A stretch of DNA of 64,000 nucleotides from Azospirillum soli (GTDB lineage: Bacteria > Pseudomonadota > Alphaproteobacteria > Azospirillales > Azospirillaceae), in the NCBI RefSeq assembly GCF_017876165.1, contig NZ_JAGINQ010000002.1, forward strand, positions 1 through 64,000, in the 5' to 3' direction. The notes under the pieces were generated by a model, which worked only from the letters and a program-made list of their open reading frames with translations, was not told the origin of the DNA and did not search any database. How positions within the stretch are numbered: position 1 is the first letter of the stretch; every line of letters begins with the position of its first letter. Made by a program: the position numbers and the translations under genes. Below are positions 46,212 to 55,758 of this stretch, in pieces.

Positions 46212-47285
46212 TTACGCCTTCACCCCGGATCCCACGCCGGACTTGCCGATGGCCGGCTTCGCCGTGGGGTCAAGCGGCCAGCGCGGGCGCGGGGCAAAGT
46301 TCAGCGGGTCGGTCTGGCCGAGGCGCAGGCGCTCGATTCCCGCCCAGGCGATCATCGCCGCGTTGTCAGTGCACAGCCGCAGCGGCGGCGCCACGAAGGT
46401 CATGCCCTGCTGTTCGGCGAGGCTCGACAGGCGCGCACGCAGAGTCTTGTTGGCCGCCACGCCGCCGGCCACGACCAGCGCGCTGCCCTGCGGATGCGCT
46501 TCCTTGAACTGGCGGATGGCGCGGGCGCAGCGGTCGGCCATCACCTCCGCCACCGTGTTCTGGAAGGCGGCGGCAAGGTCGGCCTGATCCTCTTCCGACA
46601 ACGGCTTGCCGAGTTCCTCGACATGCCGACGCACGGCGGTTTTCAGGCCGGAGAAGGAGAAGTCGCAGCCCGGACGCCCCACCATCGGGCGCGGCAGGTC
46701 GAACCGGCCGGGGTTGGTCGCCCGCCCCGCCGCCTTCTCCACCAGCGGCCCGCCGGGGTAGCCGAGACCGAGCAGCTTGGCGGTCTTGTCGAAGGCCTCG
46801 CCCACCGCGTCGTCGATGGTGGTCCCCAGACGCCGGTACTGCCCGACGCCCTCCACCACCAGCAACTGGCAATGCCCGCCGGAGACCAGCAGCAGCAGGT
46901 AGGGGAACGGTACGTCGTCGGTCAGCCGCGCGGTCAGGGCGTGGCCTTCCAGATGGTTCACCGCCACGAAGGGCAGCTTGCGCGCGGCGGCGATGGCCTT
47001 GGCGGTCATGACGCCGACGATGACGCCGCCGATCAGGCCCGGCCCGCCGGTCGCCGCCACCGCGTCGATGTCGCCGAAGCCCAGGCCCGCATTCTCCATG
47101 GCGCGGCGGATCAGCCCGTCCAGGTGCTCCAGATGGGCGCGCGCGGCGATTTCCGGGACGACGCCGCCGTAGGGCGTGTGGTCGTCCAGCTGCGAGAGCA
47201 CCACATCGGCGCGGATCTCCCGCGCGTCGGTGACGATGGCCGCCGCCGTCTCGTCGCAGCTCGTTTCGATTCCAAGAACGATCAT
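46212..47285 (-). CDS. tsaD: tRNA threonylcarbamoyl transferase subunit TsaD
   Basis: 357 aa. It transfers the threonylcarbamoyl group to A37 of ANN-decoding tRNAs together with TsaB and TsaE. The ASKHA-type start [18 protein letters not shown], the metal-binding NHLEGH motif, [12 protein letters not shown], and [12 protein letters not shown] are all present. The ATG at 47285 gives the family start. It heads the leftward operon and is divergent from the methyltransferase gene, with 48 bases between starts. Confidence 0.97.
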   Translation of the reverse strand: MIVLGIETSCDETAAAIVTDAREIRADVVLSQLDDHTPYGGVVPEIAARAHLEHLDGLIRRAMENAGLGFGDIDAVAATGGPGLIGGVIVGVMTAKAIAAARKLPFVAVNHLEGHALTARLTDDVPFPYLLLLVSGGHCQLLVVEGVGQYRRLGTTIDDAVGEAFDKTAKLLGLGYPGGPLVEKAAGRATNPGRFDLPRPMVGRPGCDFSFSGLKTAVRRHVEELGKPLSEEDQADLAAAFQNTVAEVMADRCARAIRQFKEAHPQGSALVVAGGVAANKTLRARLSSLAEQQGMTFVAPPLRLCTDNAAMIAWAGIERLRLGQTDPLNFAPRPRWPLDPTAKPAIGKSGVGSGVKA

Positions 47286-47333
47286 GGCCGCCAAACTAGC
47301 CGCCTCCGGCGCTCTGGTATAGGGTTTTGCCCC

Positions 47334-48176
47334 ATGAATAAGGACGTGCCCGACACCGACGCCAGCATCCTCTATTACGACGGCGACTATCCCTCGCTGG
47401 AGATCGGCGACGTGCGCGCCGAGGATGCGGCGACCCTGGCCCGCATCGGCATCCTGGGCGACGTCGCCTTCTACAAGGAACAGGCGGAGGCGACAGGCGG
47501 TCCAGTCCTGGAGATCGGCTGCGGCACCGGGCGCCTAACCATCCCGCTGGCCCGCGCCGGGCACAAGGTGTGGGCGGTGGACATCTCCGCCGCGATGCTG
47601 GACCAGCTGCGCGCCAAGCTGGCCCTTGAACCGCCGGAGGTGCAGGCCCGCGTCCATGTCATCCAGCAGGACGCCACGGCGCTGGACCTGCCGGTGCGCG
47701 GTTTCCGCCTCGCCGCGATCCCGTTCAACGTTCTGATGCTGATCCCCGACTTCACGGCGGAGCGGCGCACGTTGGCCTCGGCCGCCGCGCATCTGGCCCC
47801 GGACGGCCGACTGGCGCTGGATGTGATGAACCCGCTGACCCTGTCGCTGGACGCCGAGAAGAAGCCCTCCCCGTCCGAGCCGCGCCGCAACCCGCGCACC
47901 GGCAACCGGTACGTCAAGAACTCGCTCGCCTCGCGCCTGGACGAGCAGCAGCGCCAGCGCCTGTATGGCTGGTATGACGAGCTTCTGCCCGACGGCAAGA
48001 TCGAGGTCAGCGAATTCGCCTTCACCTGGCGCATGATCTTCCGGTTCGAGCTGGAGCTGATGCTGGACTCCGCCGGCTTCGCCATCGAATCGCTGACTGG
48101 CGACTTTGAGGCCTCATCCTGGACCGTGGACAGCCGCCGCATGGTGGTGACCGCGCGCCTTCTCGCCAAAGAGTAG
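47334..48176 (+). CDS. Class I SAM-dependent methyltransferase
   Basis: 280 aa. Motif [17 protein letters not shown], acidic [14 protein letters not shown] and motif IV region [14 protein letters not shown] mark a UbiE/Trm9-like small-molecule methyltransferase. No substrate domain is recognisable. The first ATG of the protein-like region is used. It is divergent from tsaD and is followed after 54 bases by hemC. Confidence 0.87.
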   Translation: MNKDVPDTDASILYYDGDYPSLEIGDVRAEDAATLARIGILGDVAFYKEQAEATGGPVLEIGCGTGRLTIPLARAGHKVWAVDISAAMLDQLRAKLALEPPEVQARVHVIQQDATALDLPVRGFRLAAIPFNVLMLIPDFTAERRTLASAAAHLAPDGRLALDVMNPLTLSLDAEKKPSPSEPRRNPRTGNRYVKNSLASRLDEQQRQRLYGWYDELLPDGKIEVSEFAFTWRMIFRFELELMLDSAGFAIESLTGDFEASSWTVDSRRMVVTARLLAKE

Positions 48177-48230
48177 CACGGGCGCTGCCAACGCTTGCAA
48201 AGCGCGGCGGATTGCCTAGAACACTCCGGC

Positions 48231-49157
48231 ATGACCGAACCGCTCCGCATCGGCACGCGCGGCAGCCCTCTGGCGCTGGCGCAGGCCCACGAGACCCGCG
48301 ACCGTCTGATCGCGGCGCACCCGCATCTGGCCGCCCCCGGCGCCATCGAGATCGTCGTCTTCAAGACCACGGGCGACCGCATCCTCGACCGCACGCTGGC
48401 CGAGGCCGGCGGCAAGGGCCTGTTCACGAAGGAGCTGGAGGAGGCGCTGCTCGAAAACCGCGCCGACCTTGCCGTCCATTCGATGAAGGACGTGCCGACC
48501 TGGCTGCCGGACGGGCTGGAGATTTCCACCCTGCTGCCACGCGAGGATCCGCGCGACGCCTTCTTCTCGCGCGACGGTCACGACATCGACAGCCTGCCCA
48601 CCGGCTCCGTCGTTGGCACCGCCGGGCTGCGCCGCCAAGCGCAAATCCTCGAACGCCGCCCCGACCTGACGGTCGTTCCCTTCCGCGGCAACGTGCAGAC
48701 GCGCCTCGCCAAGCTCGACGCCGGGGAGGTGGACGCCACGCTGCTGGCGCTGGCCGGCCTGCGCCGCCTGGGCCTGACCGAGCGCATCACCGCCGTCCTT
48801 GAAACCGGTGTGATGCTGCCCGCCGTGGCGCAGGGCGCCATCGGCATCGAGATCCGCAGCGCCGACGACAAGACCCGCGCCCTGCTGGAGCCGCTGCACT
48901 GCGCCGACACCGAGGCCCGCGTGGGCGCGGAGCGCGCGCTGCTCGCCATGCTCGACGGTTCCTGCCGGACGCCCATCGCGGCGCTCGCCACACTCGACGG
49001 CGACCGGCTGTCCCTGAAGGCCAAGGTGCTGTCCCCCGACGGCAAACAGGTCTTCCGGGCGGAGCGCAGCGGCGCCGCGACGGACGCCGCCGCGCTCGGC
49101 GCCGACGCGGGCGCGGAGATCAAGGCGGTCCTGCCTCCCAACTTCTTCCTGCCGTAA
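48231..49157 (+). CDS. hemC: Hydroxymethylbilane synthase (porphobilinogen deaminase)
   Basis: 308 aa. It polymerises four porphobilinogens into hydroxymethylbilane for haem and cobalamin synthesis. Features are RIGTRGSPLALAQA, EAGGKGLFTKELEEAL, AVHSMKDVPT, and the dipyrromethane-cofactor Cys in LDGSCRTPIAA. The ATG at 48231 is chosen. It contains no GTAC tetramer, in contrast with hemD 14 bases downstream. Confidence 0.97.
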   Translation: MTEPLRIGTRGSPLALAQAHETRDRLIAAHPHLAAPGAIEIVVFKTTGDRILDRTLAEAGGKGLFTKELEEALLENRADLAVHSMKDVPTWLPDGLEISTLLPREDPRDAFFSRDGHDIDSLPTGSVVGTAGLRRQAQILERRPDLTVVPFRGNVQTRLAKLDAGEVDATLLALAGLRRLGLTERITAVLETGVMLPAVAQGAIGIEIRSADDKTRALLEPLHCADTEARVGAERALLAMLDGSCRTPIAALATLDGDRLSLKAKVLSPDGKQVFRAERSGAATDAAALGADAGAEIKAVLPPNFFLP

Positions 49158-49170
49158 GGAGGGGGTCGGC

Positions 49171-49935
49171 ATGACTGGGTCCATTGGGAAGCGACCGCAC
49201 ATCCTGGTCACCCGCCCGGCGGAGGACGCCGAACCGCTGGCCGCGCATCTGCGCGCCCAGGGCTTTGACGCGTCCACCGAACCGATGCTGGAGATCGTCT
49301 GGCTCGACGGGCCGGAACCGGACCTCCACGACGTACAGGCCCTGCTCTTCACCAGCATGAACGGCGTACGCGGATACGCCAGACGTACAGGACGGCGCGG
49401 CCTGCCGGTCTATGCGGTTGGTGATGCGACGGCCTATGCCGCTCGTACTTCCGGTTTTACCCAGGTCGAAAGCGCGTCGGGCGACGTGTACGCCCTGGCC
49501 GATCTGGTGCGCGCGCGGGTCGCGCCGAAGGCGGGGGTGCTGCTTCATGTCGCAGGCACCAAGCTGGCCGGCGATCTGGCGGGAATGCTGACGGAAGACG
49601 GATTTTCCGTTCGGCGCGCCACGCTGTACGACGCGGTGCCGAGCACGCGGCTTTCGGAAAACACGGGCCGCGCGCTGCGTACGGGAACACTCGACGCCGT
49701 GTTGTTTTTCTCTCCCCGTACCGCCCGTTCGTTTGTTAGGCTGGTCAACGAGGCGGGGCTGATCGACTGCTGTCGTACAGTGGACGCGCTCTGCCTCAGC
49801 CCCGCGGTCGCGGAGGCTGCCCGCACGTACGGCGACCAGGGAGTGACGCCGTGGCAAGACGTACGGGTGGCGCCACGGCCGGAGCAGGATGCTCTGCTCG
49901 GCCTGCTGCCGGAACCATCCGGGGAAGCGGGCTGA
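49171..49935 (+). CDS. hemD: Uroporphyrinogen-III synthase
   Basis: 254 aa. It cyclises hydroxymethylbilane with D-ring inversion. The family is poorly conserved; here VTRPAEDAEPLAAHLRAQGF, LLFTSMNGVR, VYAVGDATAYAAR and FFSPRTARSF are typical. Position 13 bases after hemC and a strong AGGAGGGGG site support the start. Base composition is normal except for 11 GTAC tetramers in 532 bases, nine of them CGTAC, that force rare codons (three GTA Val, five CGT Arg each before Thr). Confidence 0.93.
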   Translation: MTGSIGKRPHILVTRPAEDAEPLAAHLRAQGFDASTEPMLEIVWLDGPEPDLHDVQALLFTSMNGVRGYARRTGRRGLPVYAVGDATAYAARTSGFTQVESASGDVYALADLVRARVAPKAGVLLHVAGTKLAGDLAGMLTEDGFSVRRATLYDAVPSTRLSENTGRALRTGTLDAVLFFSPRTARSFVRLVNEAGLIDCCRTVDALCLSPAVAEAARTYGDQGVTPWQDVRVAPRPEQDALLGLLPEPSGEAG

Positions 49936-50013
49936 GCCTTGCTGCTTGGGGGCGGTGGCTTTCGCAAGAAGGCGGCGTTCGTCGAAGAATAACAGCGACC
50001 GAGAAGGCACCTC

Positions 50014-51801
50014 ATGACCCCTCGCCCAGGTTCCGAAAACGAGGCCGACCCGAACGGCCACCAGCCCTCGGACCACAACAACACCGCCCCCGGCAGCGCG
50101 GCCGTGGAGCGCATCATCGAGCGCTTCGGCGGCATCCGCCCCATGGCGCACAAGCTGAACATCCCGGTGACCACCGTGCAGGGCTGGAAGAAGCGCGGGG
50201 CCATCCCGCTGGCCCGCCACGCCGACCTGCGCACCGCCGCCGCCAAGCATCGGGTGAAGCTGGACGAGGCGGACCTGGAAGCCGCCACGCCGAGCGAGGA
50301 TCGCCCCGCCGCGGACGTTCCGGCTGCGGACGCTCCCGTCATCGATGCCGCCGCCTCCGTGACGCCGCTGCCTTCGGAAGCCGCCGCTGTCTCCGCCCCC
50401 GAGGGTGTGGACGCCGCCAAGCCGGCCGACACCCTGCCGGGCGCCGACACCGTGACCGCCGAGCCGGTCATCATCGCCAAGCCCGCCGATTCGGACACCG
50501 TGTCGGAGCCCAAGGCGGTCGAGCCAGCCACCGCTGAGCCGGCCCCCGCCGAACCTGCCAATGCCGACGCGAAGGCCACGGAACCGGCTATCACGGAACC
50601 GCTCCGCTCCGAGCCGCCCCGCACGGAGACGGTCGAGCCCGCCGCCCCGGTCTACACCACCCCCGAATACCCGCGCGAGGAGCGCCGCTCCGGCGCTGGC
50701 TTCGCCACCGCCGTCTCGCTGATTGCCCTGCTGGTCGGTGCCGCCGCCCTGTCGGAGCCCTGGTGGGGTCCGCGCGTTCCGGGCTGGCCCGCCCGCACCG
50801 CCACGACCACCCAGACGGCGGCGCAGCCTGCCCAACCGGCCCAAGCCGACCCGGCGGTCCGCGCCCAGCTTCAGCAGATCGCCGAGCGCGTCGGCCGTCT
50901 GGAACAGCGTCCGGCCGCCGCCAATGGCGCCCCGGCCTCTGGCGGCGTCGATCCGCAGACGCTGGAAAACGCCCTGCGCCAGCTCTCCGGCCGCATCGAT
51001 CAGCTTGACCAGCGCGTGCAGCAGGCCGGCGGCGCCACCGCCGAGGCTGACCCGCGCGTGAACCAGCTCGCCGAACGGCTCGGCGGCATCGAACAGCGCG
51101 TCGCCGCCGTGGGCAGCAACACGCAGGCCGCCGAGGAACTCCGCAAAGAGGTCGACGGCCTGAAGCAGCAGCTCGCCTCCGTCAACCAAACCGTTGAAAC
51201 GGTCAACCAGACGGTCGAGACGCGCCGCGACGCCGCCGCCTCCGCCCAGGCCCTGGTGCTCGCCGCCGGTCAGCTCCGCTCTGCGCTCGCGACCGGCCAG
51301 CCGTTCCAGCAGGAACTCCAGGCCGTGCGCGCGCTGGGCGTCAGCGATCCGCAGATCGCCCAGCCGCTCGACGCCGTGGCGGCCTACGCCGGTAAGGGCG
51401 TGCCGACCCAGCCGCAGCTGGCCGACCGCTTCCAGGCGCTGGCTCCCGAGGTCGTGCGCGCCGCCAACCGAGGCGAAGGCAACGACTGGGTCAATCAGGT
51501 GACCGGCAAGCTGGCCACGCTGGTGACCGTGCGCCGCCAGGGTGGCGGCGTGGTCGGCGACAGCGCCGACGCGGTGGCCGCCCGCGCCGAGGCCGCCGTG
51601 CAGGAAGGCAACCTCGCCAAGGCGGTGGAGGAGCTGGCCGCCCTGAAGGGTCCGGCGGCCGACACCGCCGCCCCGTGGATCGCCGATGCCAAGGCCCGTC
51701 TGGCCGCCAACCAGGCCGGCCAGCAGCTGACCTCCCGCGCCATCGGCCTGCTGTCGCAGGCGGCCGGCGGGGCCGCCTCCGGCAAGGGGAACGGCCAATG
51801 A
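50014..51801 (+). CDS. Mitofilin-family membrane protein with an N-terminal HTH-like domain
   Basis: 595 aa. Residues about 30-85 (RFGGIRPMAHKLNIPVTTVQ then GWKKRGAIP) look like a YdaS/Cro-type helix-turn-helix. A long Ala/Pro/Glu linker, one membrane helix (about 230-248, FATAVSLIALLVGAAALS), a coiled coil (about 280-420) and a C-terminal mitofilin domain follow. Bacterial mitofilin genes commonly sit between hemD and hemY in alphaproteobacteria and shape intracytoplasmic or cell-envelope membranes. The predicted topology puts the HTH in the cytoplasm. Its stop overlaps the hemY start (ATGA). Confidence 0.88.
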   Translation: MTPRPGSENEADPNGHQPSDHNNTAPGSAAVERIIERFGGIRPMAHKLNIPVTTVQGWKKRGAIPLARHADLRTAAAKHRVKLDEADLEAATPSEDRPAADVPAADAPVIDAAASVTPLPSEAAAVSAPEGVDAAKPADTLPGADTVTAEPVIIAKPADSDTVSEPKAVEPATAEPAPAEPANADAKATEPAITEPLRSEPPRTETVEPAAPVYTTPEYPREERRSGAGFATAVSLIALLVGAAALSEPWWGPRVPGWPARTATTTQTAAQPAQPAQADPAVRAQLQQIAERVGRLEQRPAAANGAPASGGVDPQTLENALRQLSGRIDQLDQRVQQAGGATAEADPRVNQLAERLGGIEQRVAAVGSNTQAAEELRKEVDGLKQQLASVNQTVETVNQTVETRRDAAASAQALVLAAGQLRSALATGQPFQQELQAVRALGVSDPQIAQPLDAVAAYAGKGVPTQPQLADRFQALAPEVVRAANRGEGNDWVNQVTGKLATLVTVRRQGGGVVGDSADAVAARAEAAVQEGNLAKAVEELAALKGPAADTAAPWIADAKARLAANQAGQQLTSRAIGLLSQAAGGAASGKGNGQ

Positions 51802-53168
51802 TCCGCGCGCTCTGGTTCCTCGCCAAGGTCGCGATCGTTGTTGCGATCGCGGTCTGGCTGGCCGATCGGCCAGGCACCGTCAGCATCAACTGGCAGGGCT
51901 ACGTGGTGGAGACGAGCTTCGGCATCGCCGTGCTCATCGCCGTGGCCGCGCTCGGTGCCGCCGCCCTGCTCTACCGCTTCGTGCGCGCCCTCATCCGCGC
52001 GCCGCGCAACATCGGCCGCTACAGCCGCTCCCGCCGGCGCGAGCGCGGCTACAAGGCGCTGACGCGCGGCATGGTCGCGGTCGCCGCTGGTGACGCGGCC
52101 ACCGCGCGCAAGATGGCGCGCAAGGCCGACGGGCTGCTGAACGAGCCGCCGCTGACCATGCTGCTGTCGGCCCAGGCCGCCCAGCTTCAGGGCGACGACC
52201 GTGCGGCGAAGGAATACTTCACCGCCATGCTCGACCGGCCGGAAACGGCCTTCCTCGGCCTGCGCGGCCTGCTGACCCAGGCGATCAAGTCCGGCGACCG
52301 GGTGGAAGCGTTGCAACTCGCCCGCCGGGCGCAGTCGCTCCAGCCCAACACGCCCTGGCTGCTCGGTACGCTCTATGATCTGGAAGCCCGTGCGGGCGAC
52401 TGGGCGGCAGCCGAAGGCACGCTGCAGCAGGCGATCCAGGCCGGCGCCATCAACCCCGAGGAAGGCCGCCGCCACCGTGCCGCCCTTCTGCTGGAACGCA
52501 GCTTCGAGGCCGAGCGCCGGGGCCGTGGCGACGCCGCCCTGTCGCACGCCCAGGCGGCCCACGACCTGCTGCCCGGCTTCATCCCGGCGGCGGCCCGCGC
52601 GGCGCGCCTGCTGGTTCGCGCCGGCAAGCACAAGCACGCCGCCAAGACGGTCGAACGCGCGTGGCGCGCCGGCCCGCACCCGGACCTGACCGACGCCTAC
52701 CGCGAGGTGATCGACGGCTACGATCCCCTGACGCGTGTGAAGCTGTTCGAGAAGCTGCGCAACCTCGCCCCCAACGATGTCGAATCGCACATTTCGGTGG
52801 CCCGCGCCTCCCTCGACGCGCAGCTTTGGGGCGAGGCGCGCGCGCATCTGAACAAGGCGTTGGAAATCCAGCCCTCGCGCCGCCTCTACCGCCTGCTGGC
52901 GGATCTGGAGCGGGCCGAGCACAACGACGAGGAAGCCGCGCGCGCTTGGCTGGCCCAGGCGGCGGCGGCACCATCCGACCCGGCCTGGACCTGCGACGCC
53001 TGCAACGCGGTCAGCCACGGCTGGGGCGGCCTGTGCGGCCACTGCGGCGCCTTCGACAGCCTGCAATGGAAGGCCCCGACCATGACGGTGTCCCTGATGG
53101 CGCCCGAGACCTCTCCGGCCATTGCCCACCAGCCCCATAGCGCGGCCCTTCCCCAATCGGCCAGCTAA
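51798..53168 (+). CDS. hemY: HemY-like TPR membrane protein
   Basis: 456 aa. Two membrane helices (about 3-21 and 37-60) are followed by a long TPR-like helical domain, with the HemY_N pattern WLADRPGTVSINWQGY near the start. This is the proteobacterial HemY of unknown biochemical role in haem metabolism, not the Bacillus protoporphyrinogen oxidase. The C-terminal end has a CDAC/CGHC pair (two CxxC) that looks like a small zinc ribbon. It is translationally coupled to the mitofilin gene and closed by a strong terminator. Confidence 0.9.
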   Translation: MIRALWFLAKVAIVVAIAVWLADRPGTVSINWQGYVVETSFGIAVLIAVAALGAAALLYRFVRALIRAPRNIGRYSRSRRRERGYKALTRGMVAVAAGDAATARKMARKADGLLNEPPLTMLLSAQAAQLQGDDRAAKEYFTAMLDRPETAFLGLRGLLTQAIKSGDRVEALQLARRAQSLQPNTPWLLGTLYDLEARAGDWAAAEGTLQQAIQAGAINPEEGRRHRAALLLERSFEAERRGRGDAALSHAQAAHDLLPGFIPAAARAARLLVRAGKHKHAAKTVERAWRAGPHPDLTDAYREVIDGYDPLTRVKLFEKLRNLAPNDVESHISVARASLDAQLWGEARAHLNKALEIQPSRRLYRLLADLERAEHNDEEAARAWLAQAAAAPSDPAWTCDACNAVSHGWGGLCGHCGAFDSLQWKAPTMTVSLMAPETSPAIAHQPHSAALPQSAS

Positions 53169-53182
53169 GCACTGACAAAGTA

Positions 53183-53214
53183 AAAACGGCGCTTTCCACA
53201 GGAAGCGCCGTTTT
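53183..53214 (+). terminator. Terminator of the haem operon
   Basis: AAAACGGCGC-TTTCC pairs with GGAA-GCGCCGTTTT (one bulged T), loop ACA, followed by CTTTT. It lies 15 bases after the hemY stop. Confidence 0.9.
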
Positions 53215-53358
53215 CTTTTGAGCAGGGATTAACGTTGGGCGCGGCTTAAACCCACATATGAGAAGCGTGAAGCGAGCACGGCCCCGCATGGCCTATCGCC
53301 AGCAGGCTGGAAACATCAGCGTCGATGTTCCGGATCGTTTCGGTTTTTAAGGAGAGAT

Positions 53359-53432
53359 TGGAGCGGGTGAAGGGAATCGAACCCTCGTCGTAAGCTTGGG
53401 AAGCTTCTGCTCTACCATTGAGCTACACCCGC
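53359..53432 (-). tRNA. tRNA-Gly (CCC)
   Basis: On the minus strand: acceptor GCGGGTG/CACCCGC, D arm AGCTCAATGGTAGAGC, anticodon loop TTCCCAA (anticodon CCC), T arm GAGGG-TTCGATT-CCCTT and an encoded CCA. The outermost anticodon-stem pair looks mismatched (G-A); the rest is regular. Confidence 0.96.
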
Positions 53433-53468
53433 GCCGCCCCCTGTTTATAGGCGACGCTCACGCCGCTT

Positions 53469-54095
53469 TCAAGCGGTGCAAGCACGCCACAGGCGGGATT
53501 CTGAAATCGCCCGCCCCGTGGAGGTGGCGGCAGACGAGACCGTGGCCGAGAACAGGGTGGACAAGGGGGCCGCCGTGTCGAGAACTGGCGCACTCTCCAC
53601 CTTGCCGATCATGCCGGCGGCTCCGGCCAGAGCGCCCGGCACCAGTTCCAGGCCCAGAAGGCGCTCGAGATCGACCGGGCCCGGCATCTGCATGCCCAGC
53701 GTCAGCTGCCGCGTGAAGCCGAACCGCTCGTAATAGGGCGCGTCGCCGACCAGGATCACCGCCTCGTGCCCCAGGGCCGCCGCCTTGTTCAGGCTCATGC
53801 GGATCAGTTTGCTGCCGAGACCGCCGCCCTGAAGCCGCTCCGACACCGCGATGGGGCCGAGCAGCAGCGCCTGCACCGTGCCGCCGATGGTCACCGGCCA
53901 GAAACGGATGGTGCCTTGCAGGATTTCGTTGCCCAGCTCGTCATGCTCAATGGCGACGAGGCTCAGCTCCGGGATCGGATCCACGCCCTCGCGCAGCTTG
54001 TAGGCGGTCTTCTTGAACCGATCCGGACCGAAGGACCGGTCGAGCAGGTCTTCGATCGCGGCGGCGTGCCGCGACTCTTCGAGAGAGATGATCAT
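53469..54095 (-). CDS. GNAT-family N-acetyltransferase
   Basis: 208 aa. The first 150 residues are a GNAT domain: LGPIAVSERLQGGGLGSKLI carries the acetyl-CoA R/Q-x-x-G-x-G/A loop, followed by VILVGDAPYYERFGF. This resembles the COG3153 group of predicted acetyltransferases. The last 50 residues are Ala/Ser-rich and probably disordered. The substrate is unknown. It is convergent with tRNA-Gly(CCC) only in position; both are on the minus strand. Confidence 0.87.
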   Translation of the reverse strand: MIISLEESRHAAAIEDLLDRSFGPDRFKKTAYKLREGVDPIPELSLVAIEHDELGNEILQGTIRFWPVTIGGTVQALLLGPIAVSERLQGGGLGSKLIRMSLNKAAALGHEAVILVGDAPYYERFGFTRQLTLGMQMPGPVDLERLLGLELVPGALAGAAGMIGKVESAPVLDTAAPLSTLFSATVSSAATSTGRAISESRLWRACTA

Positions 54096-54519
54096 GGACG
54101 GGGTCCTCCCGGCGGGAAGAAGGTGCTTGAAGGGCGGATCGCGCCGCCGCCGGGGGAGCGTCGCCGGCTAGTGCCGGCGGATACCCAAGGCGTCCGCACG
54201 CGACCCAAGGACGGCCGCACCCGCGCACAGCGGGGCGAAGCAGCGTCGTCGGATGCGAATTTCGTGCGAACGAGACATGGGCCAGGCTCATTGGCCGTTG
54301 CTGGGACATCGGCATATATCACCGCTGGGCAGGGGGTTCAAGAGACCGAAATGCGCCCCAGCCCACGCCGGCGCGCATCGCCGACCAATCCGACCGGGGT
54401 GTGTCCCACGCGCATCGCCCCAACGTTGGGAGCACGACACCGGGCGTAGCCGCAATCCCCCCGCCTCCCCCTGGACAGCCGCTTCTTCGCACCCCTATTC
54501 TTTGCAGGGGAGTGCCGCC
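54096..54519. other. 424-bp divergent region between the GNAT gene and apaG
   Basis: No supportable gene. A perfect 12-bp palindrome CCCAACGTTGGG lies at 54419-54430, and a CCCCT/AGGGG hairpin overlaps the apaG ribosome site at about 54492-54511. Both may control apaG-folE expression. Confidence 0.5.
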
Positions 54520-54912
54520 ATGTACACGAAAGTCACCCGCGCAATCCGCGTTACGGTCCAGCCGGTCTTTCTGGAAGAACAGTCGATGCCGGCTGAAAAC
54601 CGTTTCGTCTGGGCCTATCACGTGCGGATCGAGAACGAAGGACCGGAGACGGTCCAGCTGCGCACGCGCTATTGGCGCATCACCGACGCGCTCGGCCGCG
54701 TGCAGGAGGTGCGCGGCCCCGGTGTCGTGGGCGAGCAGCCCGTGCTGGAACCCGGCGGATCCTTCGAATACACCAGCGGCACGCCGCTCCCCACCCCGTC
54801 CGGCATCATGGTCGGCAGCTATCAGATGGAGACCAGGGGCGGCGAAACGTTCGACATCGCCATCCCCGCCTTTTCGCTGGACAGCCCGCACCAGCCGCGT
54901 CAGCTGAATTAG
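54520..54912 (+). CDS. apaG: ApaG protein
   Basis: 130 aa immunoglobulin/fibronectin-like beta fold. It has the ApaG signature [63 protein letters not shown] and GSYQMET. The role is still unclear (linked with cobalt resistance and nucleotide metabolism in enterics). GGGGAG lies before the ATG at 54520, inside a small hairpin. folE follows after 135 bases. Confidence 0.95.
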   Translation: MYTKVTRAIRVTVQPVFLEEQSMPAENRFVWAYHVRIENEGPETVQLRTRYWRITDALGRVQEVRGPGVVGEQPVLEPGGSFEYTSGTPLPTPSGIMVGSYQMETRGGETFDIAIPAFSLDSPHQPRQLN

Positions 54913-55047
54913 CCTCAAACTTCTGCAACTTATCGCCGCAGGCGCATACAAGCGTCTTGAATGCGGGGCCTGGGACGCCATCTGGCGGAAATTCGGATTC
55001 GCCCGAGTGATCCGAAACGGGTAGGGTCCGTACAAATACCCGACACC

Positions 55048-55755
55048 ATGGCTCAGGCTTCGAAAGGTTTTTCCGTGACGCCCCCCAAAACTCCGCACGC
55101 CGACAACGTCGTCCGCGGCCCCGGCCACGGCAGCACTTCCGGTTCGCTGCGCCACGGCGCCCCCGACGAGGCACGCCCGTCGCGCGCCGAGGCGGAGGAG
55201 GCCGTGCGCACGCTGATCCGCTGGGCCGGCGACGACCCCACGCGTGAAGGGCTGGTCGGCACACCGGACCGGGTGGTCCGGTCCTATGAAGAGTTCTTCG
55301 CCGGCTACGAGATCGATCCTGTCGACATCCTCCAGCGCACCTTCGAGGAGACCGACGGCTACGACGAGATGGTCATCCTGCGCGACATCCGTCTGGAGTC
55401 CTACTGCGAGCACCACATGGTGCCGATCATCGGCAAGGCGCACGTGGCCTACCTGCCGCGCCACCGCGTGGTCGGCATCTCCAAGCTGGCGCGTCTGGTG
55501 GAAGCTTACGCCAAGCGCCTGCAGATCCAGGAGAAGATGACGGCGCAGATCGCCAACACCATCGACGAGGTGCTCCAGCCCGAGGGCGTCGCCGTGGTGA
55601 TCGAGGCGCAGCACCAGTGCATGACCACGCGCGGCGTGCACAAGACCGGCGTGACCATGGTGACCAGCCGCATGCTGGGCGCCTTCCGCACCGACCCGTC
55701 CACCCGGCGGGAGTTCCTGTCGATGATCGGCAACCCGTCGTCGCGGGGCGAATGA
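55048..55755 (+). CDS. folE: GTP cyclohydrolase I
   Basis: 235 aa. It converts GTP to dihydroneopterin triphosphate, the first step to folate. After a 40-residue variable N-terminus the core follows: [20 protein letters not shown], the zinc site [39 protein letters not shown], and HQCMTTRGV with the second Cys ligand. The ATG at 55048 is preferred; a longer frame to 54961 has no ribosome site. The stop is 3 bases from the convergent regulator gene. Confidence 0.96.
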   Translation: MAQASKGFSVTPPKTPHADNVVRGPGHGSTSGSLRHGAPDEARPSRAEAEEAVRTLIRWAGDDPTREGLVGTPDRVVRSYEEFFAGYEIDPVDILQRTFEETDGYDEMVILRDIRLESYCEHHMVPIIGKAHVAYLPRHRVVGISKLARLVEAYAKRLQIQEKMTAQIANTIDEVLQPEGVAVVIEAQHQCMTTRGVHKTGVTMVTSRMLGAFRTDPSTRREFLSMIGNPSSRGE

Positions 55756-55758
55756 ACT

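Noticed and set aside
49120..51798. 892-codon open frame antisense to hemD and the mitofilin gene
   Set aside because: Same shadow effect; it crosses gene boundaries and has no ribosome site or recognisable domain.
54092..54322. 76-codon minus-strand frame in the GNAT-apaG gap
   Set aside because: Arg/Pro/Ser-rich translation with no ribosome site or homology; treated as non-coding.
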